Below, one piece after another: positions 61,020 through 64,000 of a DNA stretch of 64,000 bases. This DNA is from Geomesophilobacter sediminis (GTDB taxonomy: Bacteria > Desulfobacterota > Desulfuromonadia > Geobacterales > Geobacteraceae). The DNA lies in contig NZ_JAEMHM010000017.1 of NCBI RefSeq assembly GCF_016458275.1, positions 62,001-126,000 on the forward strand, written 5' to 3'. Below the pieces are notes generated by a model. That model worked only from the letters and a program-made list of their open reading frames with translations, was not told the DNA's origin and ran no database searches. Every line of letters begins with the position of its first letter. Positions within the stretch are counted from its first letter, which is position 1. A program made the translations under genes and the position numbers.

Positions 61020-62045
61020 TCAGGCCGATTTTCTTTTCAGGAAAAAGACGCAGCTAAAGGCTATGACCAGGGTGGTCACGGTTCCGGCGAGCCCGGCCAA
61101 TCCCGAACCGCTGCTCAGCGCCGGGTTGTCGTGCGGCTTGTTGGGGGCTGTCTTGTTCTGGGAGACCGGCAGTTGGTAGCCGGGGAACAGGCTCGTTTTC
61201 TCCTGGAGCGACCCCAGCAATCGGTGGGTGGCGCGAGCCGGAGGCGGGAGTTCGGTCTTGCCGGTGAGCTTGGTGACGGCCCATTCCAACCCGTCCGGCG
61301 CGGCCGATGCGTAGCCGGAGAGAACCCCGCCGGTGATGAGCGCGGCAGCCAGGATGGCAAAACTTGCGGCACGCAGCCGCGCCGTCGCTGCGCGGCTTTC
61401 CTTGCGGTCGAGCTTGACCATCCCCGGATGCAGTTTGGCAAAGGAGGAGACAATGGCGATGGTGGCCGCCCCTTCCACCAGCCCGATCGCGAGGTGGATC
61501 GGCTGCATGAAAAGGAGAAAGGTCGCCAAGGGGAGGGCGGCTATCCCGGAGAGCCAGCTCTCCAGCACGACCGAAAAGGCACCGAGCTGCAGGGAAAGCA
61601 CCGACGTCGCCATGATCGCGAAGTTGAGCCGGAACCTCTGCGTGCCGTCCCCGGCGAGCGGGGTGAAGAGCCAGGGGAAGACCAGGAAGCAGGGGATGAA
61701 CCCCATGTTGAAGAGGTTGCACCCAAGGGCGAGCAGGCCGCCATCGGCGAAGAACAATGCCTGCACCACCAGGACGGAGGCAATGGCGAGAAAGGCGGCG
61801 TAAGGGCCAAGAAGGGTCGCCAGCAGGATGCCCCCGGTGAGATGCCCGCTGGAGCCGGTCCCGGGGATGGCGAAGTTGATCATCTGGGCCGCGAACAAAA
61901 ACGCCCCCAAAACCCCCATCAGGGGCGTCACCGACTGGTCCGCGTCCTGGCGCAGTTTCGCCGAACTGCGCGCGACGGCGGCCGCGGAAACGGCCCACAT
62001 GGTGCCACCGACGGCGGGGGATAGCAGGGCATCTGCCATGTGCAT
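61020..62045 (-). CDS. cbiM: CbiM with fused PDGLE domain (cobalt/nickel uptake)
   Basis: A 341-residue protein: the N-terminal 215 residues are CbiM, the substrate-binding membrane protein of cobalt/nickel ECF transporters (MHMADALLSPAVGGTMWAVS, IPGTGSSGHLTGGILLATLLGP). The C-terminal part is a PDGLE domain (SAAPDGLEWAVTKL) with a last helix. ATG 62045 follows GGAGG. The transport partners CbiQ and CbiO are not adjacent. Cobalt for B12 is the likely cargo. Confidence 0.9.
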   Translation of the reverse strand: MHMADALLSPAVGGTMWAVSAAAVARSSAKLRQDADQSVTPLMGVLGAFLFAAQMINFAIPGTGSSGHLTGGILLATLLGPYAAFLAIASVLVVQALFFADGGLLALGCNLFNMGFIPCFLVFPWLFTPLAGDGTQRFRLNFAIMATSVLSLQLGAFSVVLESWLSGIAALPLATFLLFMQPIHLAIGLVEGAATIAIVSSFAKLHPGMVKLDRKESRAATARLRAASFAILAAALITGGVLSGYASAAPDGLEWAVTKLTGKTELPPPARATHRLLGSLQEKTSLFPGYQLPVSQNKTAPNKPHDNPALSSGSGLAGLAGTVTTLVIAFSCVFFLKRKSA

Positions 62046-62174
62046 GTACGGGAACCTCCAGGGAATATCAAACCCCATCCTCACCCTGGCCCTCTCCTTG
62101 AAGGAGAGGGGACGTGATGGCCAACGGAGAGGTGCTGACGAGACTGCTCGTCTGTTCAGCGCCGGATCGGCGAC

Positions 62175-62351
62175 TTACTTGCTCTCCGGCTCTTCGTTGA
62201 TCTTGATGACGTCGTCGCCGGTGGCGGCTTTCTTGAAGTTCCTGATTCCGCTGCCGAGCGCCTGGCCCAGCTGGGGCAACTTGGCCGGCCCGGCCACGAC
62301 GAGGGCGATTACCAGGACGATGATCATTTCCGGCATTCCAAATCCAAACAT
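62175..62351 (-). CDS. tatA: Sec-independent translocase TatA
   Basis: A 58-residue TatA/E protein: MFGFGMPEMIIVLVIALVVA, then GPAKLPQLGQALGSGIRNFK and an acidic tail. The membrane helix, hinge GPxxLPxLG and amphipathic helix are standard. It is complete between ATG 62351 and TAA 62175. TatC is not in the window. Confidence 0.92.
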   Translation of the reverse strand: MFGFGMPEMIIVLVIALVVAGPAKLPQLGQALGSGIRNFKKAATGDDVIKINEEPESK

Positions 62352-62798
62352 CTCTTTTCTCCTGTTCTGGGGTTTGTATTTTTGTGTTTACACTTCGGCG
62401 TGATTCTTGAAGCATCCCAAGCGCTGCCTAGCGGTGTCGTATACGGCACTTGCCGTGCCAAGAACTCCGTTGACGGAAAAAATTCCGAAACCTTTGTAAT
62501 CTCAAGGGAATACCGGGGGCGCCCCCGGAGCTCCCCCCGCCGCAGGATTGGGCATTTTGGGCGGAATGTGTCATTTTGTCCGGGTGATGTATCTTTTTGA
62601 CGCGATCGTTGCGGCACACCAATGAAAGGGCCGGGGGGCAGCGTATTTCCGGTGGTCGAAACAGCGCCTCCCTCATTTCCTCTGTACCGGGGAGGGGGAC
62701 CGGTGCTAATATCGCGCCGTCCCGGGTTTTTTTCAGAGGTTACCGCTGCAACGATATACCCACCCGGACCGTAGCCCGGACCAGGAAGGACCATGTAG
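62352..62798. other. Gene-free divergent region
   Basis: No gene. It separates tatA from the divergent NtrC-type regulator. GC-rich runs occur, but I see no clear operator. A small palindrome lies near 62513 (GGGGGCGCCCCC). Confidence 0.5.
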
Positions 62799-64000
62799 AT
62801 GGCTCAGCGCAAAATCTTGATATGTGATGACGAAGAGGGAATCCTCCGCTACTTGAGCAAGCTCTTGAAGACGCAGGGATACCTGGTTGAGACCTTCACC
62901 AACGGCAACGAACTGCTGGCCCGGCTCAAAGAGGGGGAGCCTGCGGATGCCGACCTGCTGATCCAGGATGTGAGGATGCCCGATTTGGACGGGATTTCGG
63001 TCTTGCGCGAGGTCACCCGGATCAAGCCGGGAATGCCGGTGATCATGATCACCGCATTCGGCACCATCGACGCCGCGGTCGAGGCGATCAAGATCGGCGC
63101 CTACGACTACGTCACCAAGCCCTTTCCCCAGGAAAAGATCGTCAGCATGGTGAAAAATGCCCTGGAAAAGGAAGAACTGGTCCAGGAAAACCGTGCCCTC
63201 AAGTCGGAATTGGAACGCCCGATCCAGCAGGATTCCATCATCTTCCAAAGCGCGGCGTTCCGCGAGATTTACGAGATGACCCTTCAGGTGGCCTCCAGCG
63301 AGGCCAACATCCTGATCCTGGGGGAGTCCGGGACCGGCAAGGAGCTCATCGCCGGGGCGATTCACTACAACAGCAGCCGCCGGGCGAAGCGCTTTCTCTC
63401 CATCAACTGCGCGGCACTCGCCGAAAACCTCCTGGAAAGCCAGCTCTTCGGGCACGTCCGGGGCGCCTTTACCGGCGCCATCACCGCCCAAAAGGGGCTC
63501 CTGGAGGAGGCGGACGGCGGGACCCTCTTTCTGGACGAGATCGGCGACATGAGCCTCCCGATCCAGGCGAAGCTCCTCCGGGTGATCCAGCAGGGCGATT
63601 TCATCCCGGTCGGCGCCACCAAATCCAAGAGCGCCGACATCCGGTTCGTCGCCGCGACCAACAAGAAACTGGAGCACGAGGTCCGGGCCGGGAAATTCCG
63701 GGAGGACCTCTACTACCGGCTCAACGTGATCAGCATCCAGCTCCCGCCGCTGCGCGACCGTCTCGACGACGTCGTCCCCCTGGTCACCCATTTCCTGAAG
63801 AAACACTCGCAACGGATGAAGAAGGAGGTGACCGGGATCACCCCGGACGCGCTCAGGGTGCTGCTCGACTACGACTGGCCCGGGAACATCCGCGAGCTGG
63901 AGAACGTCATCGAGCGGGCCGTGATCCTGGCGCGCTCCGAATTGGTCACCGCCAAAGAGCTCCCGATGTGGAAAAAGGAGGCCGAAGCGGCTCCCGTAAA
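62799..64000 (+). CDS. NtrC-family sigma-54 response regulator (partial)
   Basis: The first 400 residues of a regulator that continues past the window end. Receiver: LICDDEEG, phospho-Asp in LLIQDVRMPDLDG (D near residue 57), Thr in MITAFG, Lys in YVTKPFP. AAA+ domain: Walker A GESGTGKE, the sigma-54 contact GAFTGA, Walker B GGTLFLDEIGDM, Arg fingers in FREDLYYRLNV, sensor II WPGNIRELENV. ATG 62799. The C-terminal Fis domain is not reached. No kinase precedes it. Confidence 0.93.
   Translation, partial: MAQRKILICDDEEGILRYLSKLLKTQGYLVETFTNGNELLARLKEGEPADADLLIQDVRMPDLDGISVLREVTRIKPGMPVIMITAFGTIDAAVEAIKIGAYDYVTKPFPQEKIVSMVKNALEKEELVQENRALKSELERPIQQDSIIFQSAAFREIYEMTLQVASSEANILILGESGTGKELIAGAIHYNSSRRAKRFLSINCAALAENLLESQLFGHVRGAFTGAITAQKGLLEEADGGTLFLDEIGDMSLPIQAKLLRVIQQGDFIPVGATKSKSADIRFVAATNKKLEHEVRAGKFREDLYYRLNVISIQLPPLRDRLDDVVPLVTHFLKKHSQRMKKEVTGITPDALRVLLDYDWPGNIRELENVIERAVILARSELVTAKELPMWKKEAEAAPV

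Noticed and set aside
60933-62024. 363-residue open frame on the plus strand
   Set aside because: Antisense to cbiM; composition is Gly/Arg/Glu-rich without family resemblance.
1-64000. CRISPR arrays
   Set aside because: No set of identical 25-40-base repeats with regular spacers; the 38898-39130 array has no spacers and no cas gene is present.
1-64000. Type VI secretion locus
   Set aside because: Only an Hcp-like gene is found; no TssB/C, ClpV, VgrG or baseplate genes are present.

Overview
The window looks like a Geobacter-type deltaproteobacterium (Desulfuromonadia / Geobacterales). Support comes from a surE-pcm-rpoS-apt block, a five-heme c-type cytochrome, many small secreted or membrane proteins, a fused CbiM, a TatA, a sigma-54 activator and generally GC-rich coding DNA. 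The assignment is inferred from gene content; no ribosomal RNA gene lies in the window.

Layout. 1-3506: housekeeping genes surE, pcm, rpoS, apt. 3784-16460: an integrative element of about 12.6 kb in a tRNA-Arg(CCT) gene, bounded by a perfect 37-bp direct repeat (3825-3861 and 16424-16460). It carries a tyrosine recombinase at each end, an EXLDI-type protein, a 530-residue protein in which I see the three palm/fingers motifs of family-A polymerases / T7-like RNA polymerases, a lone ParB-like protein, an ArdC-type antirestriction protein, a lipoprotein and several unknowns. The tRNA's probable native terminator now lies beyond the right repeat. 16461-31200: an accessory zone of varied base composition. 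It holds a HEPN/MNT toxin-antitoxin pair, an integrase relic, a SulP permease, a DUF4062+DUF2158 pair sitting between two 339-bp copies of one small-gene locus, a group II intron remnant, a complete RADAR anti-phage module (rdrA-rdrB) and an NRAMP-type transporter with a soluble N-terminal extension.

31391-38445: a hemolysin-III-type membrane protein, then a leftward run from a two-component pair through a pentaheme cytochrome, a lectin-fold protein, a 34-aa membrane peptide and a DUF1259 protein to a ChrA-type transporter, which looks like one stress or chromate-response unit. 38890-39130 is a decayed 21-bp minisatellite. 39340-49654: small orphan genes, a radical SAM/SPASM protein, a substrate-binding protein coupled to a histidine kinase and receiver, a nitrogenase-associated ArsC-fold protein, and a string of 34-63-residue membrane peptides with a sigma-54-like promoter in front of three of them.

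50675-57065 is the most unusual chromosomal cluster: two paralogous secreted Sel1-type proteins (one fused to a caspase domain), an Hcp-like protein with a Sec-type signal, a TPR-methyltransferase and a large secreted protein, all on one strand. 57216-59299 is an alkylation-repair pair (Ada-AlkA fusion and Ogt). 59584-64000 holds a secreted protein with a Gly/His tail, a membrane protein, CbiM-PDGLE, TatA and the start of an NtrC-type regulator that runs off the window. Palindromic repeats of the GCGACAGGAATGTCGC and GCGCCATTCCTGGCGC types are scattered in the intergenic DNA.
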